Positions 8,166 to 16,496 of a DNA stretch of 64,000 nucleotides are shown piece after piece; positions within the stretch are counted from its first letter, which is position 1, and every line of letters begins with the position of its first letter. The notes under the pieces are model-generated. The model was not told where the DNA came from. It saw only the letters and a program-made list of their open reading frames with translations, and made no database searches. A program made the translations under genes and the position numbers. The stretch lies in NCBI RefSeq assembly GCF_003990975.1, contig NZ_RZJR01000010.1, forward strand, positions 178,785 to 242,784, read 5' to 3'. This DNA is from Cohnella sp. AR92 (GTDB lineage Bacteria; Bacillota; Bacilli; Paenibacillales; Paenibacillaceae).

Positions 8166-10748
8166 TTACGGAGTCGCCGCGCTTATGGCGACCCCTTTGG
8201 CGGAATTATCGCCCGTGCTTGCCGTAGTGCCGTTTCCATTCCCGTTACCGCCGCCATTCCCGTTCCCATTGCCGGTGCCGGGATTTTCTCCCCCGTTGGC
8301 CGGTACGGACGGAGTCGAGCTAGGCGACGGAGGCGGCGATTCGCTCGGCGGATTGGAGCCGCCAGGGGTTCCGGAATTGCCGCCTCCTCCTTCGCCGGGC
8401 GGTAGGCTCGGGGATTCGGACGGCTGCTCGGAAGGACCCTCGGAAGGAACGTCGATCGGAGGAGACTCTTCGCCCGGGCTTGGAGTCGGCTCCAGATCGG
8501 TCGTGATCGTCACGGATACGGACTGCGACGGTTCTCCTTCCTGCTTCGTCTCGGCATCGTATGCCGTTACGTAGTAGGTGTAGGTCACCTCCGGCAGAAT
8601 GGAATTATCGATCCAAGACGTCTCCGCCGTCTCGCCGATGTTGACGAAGCCAGCGCCGGAATTATCTTTCCGGTAGACCTTATAGGTATAGCCGTCTCCC
8701 GCGCTCGTCCAGTTCAGCTCGACCGCCACGTCTTCGGTGTTGTAGGTGCCGACCAGGCCCGTGATCGCGCCGGGAGCCGTCGGCTTCTCTTCCTCAAGCG
8801 AGGACGGCGTCGGGAACGACTGCTTCTTCACGTTCTTGAGGCCGGCGGACATCACCTTCGAGAACAGCGCGGCGGCTTGGCCGCTGCTCTTCTTCACGTA
8901 GTGATCCTTATCGGTCTTGTCGTAGCCCATCCAGACGGCGGCGGTCCATTCCGGCGTATACCCGACGAACCAGACGTCGCGGTTGCCGCTCGACTTCACT
9001 CCGCTCAGGCCAAGCTGGGTCGTGCCGGTCTTGCCGGCGACCGTGCGGCCGCTGACCTTCGCCTTGGTGCCGGTTCCTCCCGCGACGACGCCCTTCATGA
9101 TATCGGTGACGTAATACGCCGTCGTCTCCTTCATGACCTGCTTCGCCTTGGACTTGAATTCATATACCGTATCGCCGGCGGAGTCCGTAATCTTCGAGAT
9201 GCTGTGCGCCGTCTCCAGCGTTCCGCCGTTCGCGAAAGCGCCGTAGGCGGTCACCATCTGCAGCGGCGATACGCCGTTCGTCAAGCCGCCGAGCGCGATC
9301 GCGAGGTTGCGGTCATCCGATCCGAGCTCGATGCCGAGCTTGCCCGCGAAGTTCACGCCCGTCTTCACGCCGATCTCGTTGAGCAGCCAGACGGCCGGCT
9401 GGTTGCGCGATTCCCGGATCGCATCCGCCATCGAGACCGCTCCGATGTACTTCTTGGAGTTCGAATCGGTCGGGCAGTACTTGCCGTTGTTATAGCAGAT
9501 CTTATCGTCCCGCAGAATCGACCAAGGGAAGTAGTCTCCCGACTCGATCGCCGGTCCGTAGGAGACGATCGGCTTGAACGAAGACCCCGGCTGGCGCGCT
9601 TTCGTGACGCGGTTCCAGCCCTTCTGCTCGTAATCCCGTCCGCCGACCATGGCGACGAGAGAGCCGTCGTGCTGGTCCATGATGACCATGGCGCCCTGGA
9701 TCTGCGTCTCGTCTTCGCTTTTCTCGAAGTTCGCGTCGTTCGCGAATTCCTTCTCCATCGCTTTCTGGGCGTCCGTGTTGATCGTCGTGACGATCGTGTA
9801 GCCGCCGGTCAACAGTTTCTCCTCATCCCAACCGGTTACGTCTTGGGCTTCCTGCACGACGTAATCGATATAAGTGGTGAACTCGGAGTTGCTCTTGGCC
9901 GATGCCGGCTTCTTGTATTCCACCGCCATCGCCTCTTGCTTCTCGGCCTCGGTGATCAGTCCTTGATCCTCCATCAGGGAGAGAATGACGCCGCGGCGAT
10001 CCATCGACTTCTCCGGATTATTGATCGGATTGTAGATGTTCGGTCCCTTAGGGATACCGGCTAGAGTCGCAATCTGCCATAGCTTGAGGTCCTCGAGATT
10101 ATCGACGTCGAAGTAGTACTTCGCGGCCGTCTTGATGCCCCACTGCCCCTTGCCGAAGTAGATCCGGTTCAGGTAAAGCTCCAGAATCTCGTCCTTCGAC
10201 TTGTGATTCTCCAGCGCAAGGGCGATGGAAGCTTCCGTGCCCTTCCGGAAAATCGTCTTGTCCGCGTTAAGGAAAATGTTCCTCGCGACCTGCTGCGTGA
10301 TCGTGCTCGCGCCTTCGACCGCGCTGCGGGCGATCACGTCCTTCACGAGCGCCCGTCCGATGCCCCAGAGGTCGACGCCGCTGTGCTCGTAGAAGCGCTT
10401 GTCTTCGGTTGCCACGAACGCCTGCTGGACTTCCTTCGGAATATCCTTGATCATGACGTACTCTCTATTGCCTCCGCTGACGTACAGCTTCGAGAGCTCG
10501 TTCCCGGAGGCATCCACGATTCTGGAGGCTTGCTCCATATCGTTCAGCTTATCGATATTCTTGCTGAGGATTCTCTCCCCGTTCAGAATGATGAGCAAAT
10601 ACCCGACGACGGCGCATACGACCGCAAGGAGCGCGACGAAGAACATCCACAGCCAAACCTTGCCTCGCTTTTTCTTCTTTTTGCCGCTGCCTTTCTTAGG
10701 CGAGTTCGACGGTTGTCCAGTCTTGGGTGTCTGTTCTGAAGATCTCAT
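8166..10748 (-). CDS. Class A penicillin-binding protein (PBP1A type) with FN3 domain and low-complexity tail
   Basis: A bifunctional peptidoglycan synthase of 860 residues. In order: a Lys-rich cytoplasmic tail, one membrane segment (about 31-55), a GT51 transglycosylase domain (ATEDKRFYEHSGVD and GASTITQQVARN), a transpeptidase domain with SSFK, SRN and KTGTT motifs, an FN3 domain (about 690-770), and a ~90-residue tail rich in Ser, Pro, Gly and Asn. The tail is likely a wall-spanning spacer. The transcript runs from a separate promoter downstream of the hfq terminator. Confidence 0.95.
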   Translation of the reverse strand: MRSSEQTPKTGQPSNSPKKGSGKKKKKRGKVWLWMFFVALLAVVCAVVGYLLIILNGERILSKNIDKLNDMEQASRIVDASGNELSKLYVSGGNREYVMIKDIPKEVQQAFVATEDKRFYEHSGVDLWGIGRALVKDVIARSAVEGASTITQQVARNIFLNADKTIFRKGTEASIALALENHKSKDEILELYLNRIYFGKGQWGIKTAAKYYFDVDNLEDLKLWQIATLAGIPKGPNIYNPINNPEKSMDRRGVILSLMEDQGLITEAEKQEAMAVEYKKPASAKSNSEFTTYIDYVVQEAQDVTGWDEEKLLTGGYTIVTTINTDAQKAMEKEFANDANFEKSEDETQIQGAMVIMDQHDGSLVAMVGGRDYEQKGWNRVTKARQPGSSFKPIVSYGPAIESGDYFPWSILRDDKICYNNGKYCPTDSNSKKYIGAVSMADAIRESRNQPAVWLLNEIGVKTGVNFAGKLGIELGSDDRNLAIALGGLTNGVSPLQMVTAYGAFANGGTLETAHSISKITDSAGDTVYEFKSKAKQVMKETTAYYVTDIMKGVVAGGTGTKAKVSGRTVAGKTGTTQLGLSGVKSSGNRDVWFVGYTPEWTAAVWMGYDKTDKDHYVKKSSGQAAALFSKVMSAGLKNVKKQSFPTPSSLEEEKPTAPGAITGLVGTYNTEDVAVELNWTSAGDGYTYKVYRKDNSGAGFVNIGETAETSWIDNSILPEVTYTYYVTAYDAETKQEGEPSQSVSVTITTDLEPTPSPGEESPPIDVPSEGPSEQPSESPSLPPGEGGGGNSGTPGGSNPPSESPPPSPSSTPSVPANGGENPGTGNGNGNGGGNGNGNGTTASTGDNSAKGVAISAATP

Positions 10749-10804
10749 GGAATCTCCCCTTTGTTACAGGATGTCTCTCTTGTCCTTTTTTCTCTCTACC
10801 CCGC

Positions 10805-10838
10805 CACAAAGAAGAACAACCCACCAACGGGTTGTTCG
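10805..10838 (-). terminator. Terminator of the miaA-hfq transcript
   Basis: AACAACCC pairs with GGGTTGTT around ACCAAC, followed on the minus strand by CTTCTTTGT. It lies about 75 bases beyond the hfq stop. Confidence 0.7.
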
Positions 10839-10912
10839 AGTGGCCGGTCTATTCTGTTAGACGCTGACTAGGGGTGAAAAGTTTCAAAAATCGGTTGCGA
10901 GCAGAAGCGTGC

Positions 10913-11155
10913 TTAGGCGTCCGAACCGGAATCCTGCTGCTGCAGAGAGATGCTGCGCTGAGGCATAAACGTGCTGATCGCATGCTTATAGATCATCTGC
11001 TGACGGCCTTCGCTATCGACTACGATAGTAAAATTATCGAAGGCGCGCAGGATTCCGCGAATTTGAAACCCGTTCGTAAGATACACGGTGACAGGGACAC
11101 TGTCTTTGCGCAGCTGATTCAGGAACGTATCCTGGATGTTTATGGACTTATTCAT
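10913..11155 (-). CDS. hfq: RNA chaperone Hfq
   Basis: An 80-residue Sm-like protein that binds small RNAs and U-rich RNA as a hexamer. Sm1 is seen as [43 protein letters not shown] and Sm2 as [16 protein letters not shown] (the YKHA motif contacts uridine on the proximal face). It is 27 bases downstream of miaA, the usual order in Bacillales, and precedes a terminator. The short acidic C-terminal end (QQQDSGSDA) is typical of Firmicutes. Confidence 0.97.
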   Translation of the reverse strand: MNKSINIQDTFLNQLRKDSVPVTVYLTNGFQIRGILRAFDNFTIVVDSEGRQQMIYKHAISTFMPQRSISLQQQDSGSDA

Positions 11156-11182
11156 TACCCGTAACCCCCATCGCCATATGGT

Positions 11183-12214
11183 TTATGAACAAATATATTC
11201 AATATCGAAAGGAAACTTTCCTGCTATTATACCACAGATCTCTTTGAAAAGATCGCTGTTTTTTGGAAGAGAGTCGAGGTCGACCCACTCCAGCTCCCTC
11301 ATATGCCGGAACCAGGACAATTGTCGTTTCGCAAAGTGCCTGGTGTCCCTCTTTAGCAGTGCGACCGCCGAATCGTAATCGAGCTCGCCGGTCAGGTACG
11401 GGACGATCTCCTTGTAGCCCAGCGCTTGAAGAGCGGCGGAGGATAGCGGGACTCCCTTATCCATCAGCCCTTTTACCTCATCCACCAAGCCTTGCTCCAA
11501 CATGAGATCGACGCGCTCGTTGATTCGTTCGTACAGCCGGTCGCGATCCATCGTCAAGCCGATCAGGCAGAGCTTGTACGGAGACCGCTTGGCGTCTCCC
11601 CGGCTCTGGCTCTGAAGCTCGGACAAAGGCTTGCCCGTCGTCTCGTAGACCTCCAGCGCGCGAATGACTCTCCGTTCGTCGTTCGGGTGAAGCCTGCCTG
11701 CGGTCTCCGGATCGACCGCGGCCAATCGCGCATGGAGCGCTTCGGCCCCGAATTCTCTCGCGTAATCGCTCATCCGCTTGCGGAACGTCTCGTCGCTTCC
11801 GTAATCCTGGAACTGATAGCCGTAACACACTGCTTCCACGTATAAGCCCGTGCCGCCGACGATCATGGGAAGCTTGCCCCGCGAATGGATGTCGCGGATC
11901 GCATCCGTGCATCTTGCTTGAAAATCCGCCGCGGAGAACGTCTCCGACGGCTCGCATATGTCAATCAGGTGATGGGGAATGCCCTCGCGCTCTTCCAGAG
12001 GAAGCTTCGCGGTGCCGATATCCATCCCGCGGTACACCTGCATCGAATCCCCGCTTATGATCTCGGCTCCAAGCGCTTTCGCCAACTGGAGGCTCAGCGC
12101 GGTCTTGCCGACGGCAGTCGGGCCGACGAGAACGAGGAGCGGCGGCCGAGAATCCGCTTCTTCCATGGATGCATCCAGCTGAATGCTTGTTGATCTTGCG
12201 TTATTTAACGTCAT
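11183..12214 (-). CDS. miaA: tRNA dimethylallyltransferase
   Basis: Adds a dimethylallyl group to N6 of A37 in tRNAs that read UNN codons. Motifs are the P-loop GPTAVGKTALSLQLA, the substrate site SGDSMQVYRGMDIGTAK, the GGTGLYVEAVCYGY segment and the C-terminal DTRHFAKRQLSWFRHM. At 343 residues it is ~20 longer than usual because of an N-terminal lead; an in-frame Met at residue 17 is a possible alternative start. It overlaps the upstream methyltransferase gene by 14 bases, so the two are probably coupled. Confidence 0.96.
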   Translation of the reverse strand: MTLNNARSTSIQLDASMEEADSRPPLLVLVGPTAVGKTALSLQLAKALGAEIISGDSMQVYRGMDIGTAKLPLEEREGIPHHLIDICEPSETFSAADFQARCTDAIRDIHSRGKLPMIVGGTGLYVEAVCYGYQFQDYGSDETFRKRMSDYAREFGAEALHARLAAVDPETAGRLHPNDERRVIRALEVYETTGKPLSELQSQSRGDAKRSPYKLCLIGLTMDRDRLYERINERVDLMLEQGLVDEVKGLMDKGVPLSSAALQALGYKEIVPYLTGELDYDSAVALLKRDTRHFAKRQLSWFRHMRELEWVDLDSLPKNSDLFKEICGIIAGKFPFDIEYICS

Positions 12215-12992
12215 TAACTTCTATCACTCCATAAGCGACCGAGGATGCCGTCCGCCGGCTCCTCGCGAAGCCCAATCTGCCGAATTCCTTGCTGTCTCTA
12301 TGCTCTTTGAGTACCACTCTCTTACGCGCGACTCTTCTTGCCTCCGCCACGGCTTCTTCCGTTAACCGTTCATCGTGCGCGACCGAACGCAGCGGCAAGA
12401 GCGAAGCCGATTCCATCACGGGCTTCGAGAACATCGGATCGAAGAAGACGATGTCGACGCTGCGGTCCGGCAGCGATCTTAAATAGGACAGATGCTCGCC
12501 GTGCACGGGTTCGATCCGGCGCATCGCTTCATTGACCTCCGGAATGCCGGAGTCATATTGCCGCAAGCCTTCCCGCACGACCGTGTGAAGCACGCGGGAC
12601 GCCTCCAGCGCCAGAACCCGGCCGCTCGCTCCGACAGCGTAAGAGAGCACGAGAGCATCGGACGCGAGCCCGGCCGTGCAATCGAGAACGACGTCGCCCG
12701 GAACCGCCTGAGCCGCCCGAAGGAGAGAATCCGTATCCCCTTCCAGCAGCCTCTTCAACCGGACAAGCGCCATGCTGGGATGGAAGAAGAGCGGCGGCGA
12801 CTCTCCGCTCACGAATCTCAGCTCGTTCGGTCCGACGACGAGCACGCCGTCGGCCGCTTCCGGCTTCGCCCGCTCCAATCCGCGAATCGTCTCACGCCTT
12901 CGGCCGACGTACCGGCTGCCCAGCTCTTCGGCCAGCCGCTTGGCCCGGACGATCGTCTCCGCGGATGGCTTCTCTATCGTCGTTACGATCAT
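12201..12992 (-). CDS. Class I SAM-dependent methyltransferase (RsmJ-like)
   Basis: A 263-residue methyltransferase. The SAM-binding motif I is VVLDCTAGLASDALVLSYAVG, motif II is VLALEASRVLHTVV and the catalytic-type strand is VDIVFFDPMFSKP. This layout resembles the RsmJ 16S rRNA m2G methyltransferase family and uncharacterised homologues found beside mutL/miaA in Paenibacillaceae. The target in this organism is inferred, not shown. Its ATG shares a TAATG junction with the mutL stop. Confidence 0.82.
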   Translation of the reverse strand: MIVTTIEKPSAETIVRAKRLAEELGSRYVGRRRETIRGLERAKPEAADGVLVVGPNELRFVSGESPPLFFHPSMALVRLKRLLEGDTDSLLRAAQAVPGDVVLDCTAGLASDALVLSYAVGASGRVLALEASRVLHTVVREGLRQYDSGIPEVNEAMRRIEPVHGEHLSYLRSLPDRSVDIVFFDPMFSKPVMESASLLPLRSVAHDERLTEEAVAEARRVARKRVVLKEHRDSKEFGRLGFARSRRTASSVAYGVIEVNDVK

Positions 12993-15034
12993 TACATCAC
13001 CCGCTTAAACATCTTCTCCAGCTCGTAGGTGCTGAAGCTGATGACGATCGGACGCCCGTGAGGGCAAGTATAAGGCTGTCTGCAGGCGGCAAGCCGCTTC
13101 AACAGAACCTCCCCGGATTCCCGGGTCAGCGCTTGATTCGCTTTGATGGACGCTTTGCAGGAGCACAGAATGGACGCTTTCTCGCGAATCTTGAACAGAT
13201 CCACTCCCCGTTCCTTGAGCACCCAGTCCGCCATCTCGCGCACGATGTCCGATTCGTCCCCGTCCGGAAGCCAATGCGGCACCGCGCGAATAATAAAGGT
13301 ATTGCCTCCGAACTCTTCAAGATATACCCCGACCTGTTCGAACAGCGCCAGACGCGCGCGAATCGCCTCGGCTTCGTCCGGAGCGAAGCTTAGCGTTACC
13401 GGAAGAAGCAGCTCCTGGCTCGCTTCCTGAGGGCGTCCGAACTTATCGTAATAAAATTCGTAATGAATGCGCTCGTGGGCCGCGTGCTGATCGATCAGAT
13501 AGAGCCCGGTCTCGTTCTGGGCGACGATATAGGTTCCGTGCGCTTGTCCGACCCAATACAGCTCGGGGAACTCCGCCGGCTTCGCTTCCTTCTCGGGAGC
13601 GGCGAAGGCGGCCTGCCAGACGTTCTCTGGGATCCTCGCGTCCGCATTCATCCGTTCGGAAGATGTCCGATAGGTGGAGAAGGACGACGAAGGTTTAGAG
13701 CCGGCAGCCGTCGAACGAGACGCGTACGACGGGGCGGGAACCGACGGCCGAGCCCCTTCGCCGCTCCCTCCCGGCTTCCGCTCGGAAGGAGCGGCGGCCG
13801 GAAGCTCCCTTAATACGAGCTCCTCCAGCGAGTTCGTACTTTGATTGTACGAGTTCGGACTTTGATTGTACGAGTTCCCGCTTTGGCGGTACGGCTCCGG
13901 CGATTGCGCGGAAGACGCCTGCGGATTGGCCGCTTCAGCGGACTGGGCCGCGGCGTCGCTCGCCGGATTCACCTGGAAGCGGATCTGCTCCTGCACCCAG
14001 GTCTGGGTCTTGGGCGTCCGCACGGCCGCGCCGGACGGAATATAAGTCTGCTCGCCGAGCGCCTTGCGCACCGCTTCTTCAATGAAGGCGCGGAGCTCGT
14101 TCTCCTTGCTGAAGCGAACCTCCAGCTTGGCCGGGTGAACGTTGACGTCGACGAGCGTCGGGTGCATGCGAAGATTCAGCACGGACAAAGGGAAACGGTT
14201 GATCGGCAGCAGCGTATGATACGCCTGCAAGAGCGGCTGCACGACCGCCGGGCTGCGGACATATCTCCCGTTCACCAGCACCGTGATGGCATTGCGATTG
14301 GAACGCGTCTCCAGCGGCATCGCCGTAAGCCCGGTCAAGCTGTAATCCAGATGCTCCGCCTTCACTTCGACCATCGCCTTGGCCGCTGCCGTTCCATAGA
14401 TGGCGGCGATGACCTGGCGCAGGTCCCCGTTGCCCGTCGTCCGCAGCAGGGTCGACCCGTTATGGGCGAACGTGAACGCGATATCCGGACGAGACAGCGC
14501 TTGCCGGTACATGACGTCGGATAGATGGCTCAATTCCGTCTGCACCGTCCGCATGTACTTCAACCGCGCGGGCGTATTGAAGAACAGCTCGCGCACCGAC
14601 ATGTCGGTGCCTCGCGTGGCGGCGGCGTCCCCCTCGTGCTTGACGGTCCCTCCTTCGATCTCGAGCGCCCTTCCCAAGCCGCTGTCGTCGGAGGCGCTCA
14701 CGACTCTGACCTTCGCGACGGCCGCAATACTCGGCAAGGCTTCTCCGCGGAAGCCGAGCGTGACGATCTGGAACAGGTCCTTGCCCGTCGAGATCTTGCT
14801 CGTGGCATGGCGCTGGAAGGCGGTGCGAAGATCGTCCGGCTCGATCCCGCGGCCGTTGTCGACGATGCGAAGAAGCGACAGTCCGCCTTCCTCCGCCGTG
14901 ACGTCGATCGTTGTCGCTCCGGCATCGACCGCGTTCTCGATCAATTCCTTCAGAACGGAAGCCGGTCTCTCGACGACCTCGCCCGCCGCGATCTGATTCG
15001 CCAGATGTTCGTCAAGCAGCTTGATGATCCCCAT
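12992..15034 (-). CDS. mutL: DNA mismatch repair endonuclease MutL
   Basis: A 680-residue MutL. The GHKL ATPase is seen in KELIENAVDAGA, DNGRGIEPDD and RHATSKI followed by TLGFRGEALPSI. The middle ~330-470 is a Ser/Asn/Gln-rich linker with NSYNQSPNSYNQS repeats. The C-terminal endonuclease domain has DQHAAHERIHYE (metal site) and TCPHGRP. This is the nicking type found in bacteria without MutH. It lies downstream of mutS and an S41 protease gene. Confidence 0.97.
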   Translation of the reverse strand: MGIIKLLDEHLANQIAAGEVVERPASVLKELIENAVDAGATTIDVTAEEGGLSLLRIVDNGRGIEPDDLRTAFQRHATSKISTGKDLFQIVTLGFRGEALPSIAAVAKVRVVSASDDSGLGRALEIEGGTVKHEGDAAATRGTDMSVRELFFNTPARLKYMRTVQTELSHLSDVMYRQALSRPDIAFTFAHNGSTLLRTTGNGDLRQVIAAIYGTAAAKAMVEVKAEHLDYSLTGLTAMPLETRSNRNAITVLVNGRYVRSPAVVQPLLQAYHTLLPINRFPLSVLNLRMHPTLVDVNVHPAKLEVRFSKENELRAFIEEAVRKALGEQTYIPSGAAVRTPKTQTWVQEQIRFQVNPASDAAAQSAEAANPQASSAQSPEPYRQSGNSYNQSPNSYNQSTNSLEELVLRELPAAAPSERKPGGSGEGARPSVPAPSYASRSTAAGSKPSSSFSTYRTSSERMNADARIPENVWQAAFAAPEKEAKPAEFPELYWVGQAHGTYIVAQNETGLYLIDQHAAHERIHYEFYYDKFGRPQEASQELLLPVTLSFAPDEAEAIRARLALFEQVGVYLEEFGGNTFIIRAVPHWLPDGDESDIVREMADWVLKERGVDLFKIREKASILCSCKASIKANQALTRESGEVLLKRLAACRQPYTCPHGRPIVISFSTYELEKMFKRVM

Positions 15035-15074
15035 CCCGATCTCCTCCTCTCCTCGTTATCTATTTTTCAGCTGA

Positions 15075-16496
15075 TTATAAACCTACTTTAAGCAATCCGT
15101 TCGAGTCCGAATATTGGACCGAAGGAACCCATGTCTTGAGAAGCGATGGGCTTACGTAGCTGACGCCATTGATAAGATAAAGTCCGGCTTTATTCGATTT
15201 GACCTTGATGGATTGTTGATTGCGAGTAAAGACGATCGATTGCGTCACCTTATCGTAGCCGACCGTCGCTCCCGTGAGCGCGGCGGCCAGCTTCAGATCC
15301 AGATAAGCCGTTCCGTTCTTGCGAACGACCGAATCCGCGTAAGACATGCGAACGCCGTTCAGCACGATCGAGCCCTTGCCGGCCGTCAGCGCCAACTTCG
15401 TGCCGCCGGCTTGCCGGAAGGCCGCGAGCAGCTGCTGCAGCTCTCCGTCCACCGCGAAGTCCGGAGAGAGGCCCTTCTTGTTGACTTGGACTCCCTTCGG
15501 CGTGTAATACTGCTCGCTCGTCACCTTGAGATAGCCGCCGGACGGAACCTCCATCAGCTGTTGAACGACGCCTTTGCCGTACGTTTTGGAGCCGATCAGC
15601 TTCGCCACGCCGTAATCCCGCAGCGCGCCGGACAGCAGCTCGGAGGCGCTGGCCGAATGGCCGTTGGTCAGAATGTAGACCGAATAGTTTTTCTCCGTTC
15701 CCCCTGTAATGTTGACCGGCATGTCCTCGCCCTTGCTGTTGATCAGGTGGGCAAGAACTCCTTCCTTAATGAAGTTCGCGGCAATGCCTTGCGCTTCGTT
15801 CAGATAACCTCCGCCGTTGTTGCGCAAATCGATGATAAGAGACTTCATTCCTGCCTTCTCCAGCTTGGACAGCTCCTCCTTGAACTTGTCCGCCGCTCCG
15901 GTGGAGAACTGGGTGAGCTGCAGGTATTGCACGCTCTCCCCCATCGACTGCGAAGTCGCGATCGGATATTGGAAGCCGCTTCTTGTGAGGTTGGCGGTGA
16001 CGGTAGCGCCGTTGCGGTTCACGACCAGCTTCACGGCGCTGCCCTCTTGGCCGGCCAGGATATCCCCTAAGTCGCCCGCTTTCTTGCCGGTCATGGCGAC
16101 GCCGTTAACGGAGACGATCGCGTCGCCCGGCTGAAGGCCCGCCTTCGAGGCCGGACTGTCCGGGATCACGTCTTCGATATAGACTTGATTCTGATCGTCC
16201 TGAAGGACGACTCCGATCCCGACGTACTGCAATTCCAGGCTGCTCGTGAAGTCGTTCCACTGTTCTTCCGTGAAATATTGCGTATAAGGGTCCTGCAGCG
16301 ATTGCACCATTCCTTGAATGGCGGCGTCGTTCAGGGCTTCCTCCGAAGGCGCCGTCAAATGATACTGCTCGAGCAGCTGCTTGACGTCTTCGACTTGCTG
16401 GGTTGTCGCGGCGAGCGCGGATGGCGCGGTTCCGGCGAGCATGGCGGTAAGAGTCAAGAGCAGGATAGCGGGGCGAAGCTTCTTCGTCTTCTTCAT
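15075..16496 (-). CDS. S41 C-terminal processing peptidase with PDZ and stalk domains
   Basis: A secreted serine protease of 473 residues. It has a signal peptide (KKTKKLRPAILLLTLTAMLAG... cleaving near ALA), a PDZ domain around VGIGVVLQDDQNQVYIEDVIP, then the S41 core with the catalytic Ser in NGHSASASELLSG and Lys in KTYGKGVVQ. A C-terminal copper-amine-oxidase-N-like stalk domain follows (GVRMSYADSVVRKNGTAYLDL). The start at 16496 is chosen because its ATGA overlaps the mutS stop; a longer frame would run into mutS. A role in processing envelope proteins is inferred. Confidence 0.93.
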   Translation of the reverse strand: MKKTKKLRPAILLLTLTAMLAGTAPSALAATTQQVEDVKQLLEQYHLTAPSEEALNDAAIQGMVQSLQDPYTQYFTEEQWNDFTSSLELQYVGIGVVLQDDQNQVYIEDVIPDSPASKAGLQPGDAIVSVNGVAMTGKKAGDLGDILAGQEGSAVKLVVNRNGATVTANLTRSGFQYPIATSQSMGESVQYLQLTQFSTGAADKFKEELSKLEKAGMKSLIIDLRNNGGGYLNEAQGIAANFIKEGVLAHLINSKGEDMPVNITGGTEKNYSVYILTNGHSASASELLSGALRDYGVAKLIGSKTYGKGVVQQLMEVPSGGYLKVTSEQYYTPKGVQVNKKGLSPDFAVDGELQQLLAAFRQAGGTKLALTAGKGSIVLNGVRMSYADSVVRKNGTAYLDLKLAAALTGATVGYDKVTQSIVFTRNQQSIKVKSNKAGLYLINGVSYVSPSLLKTWVPSVQYSDSNGLLKVGL

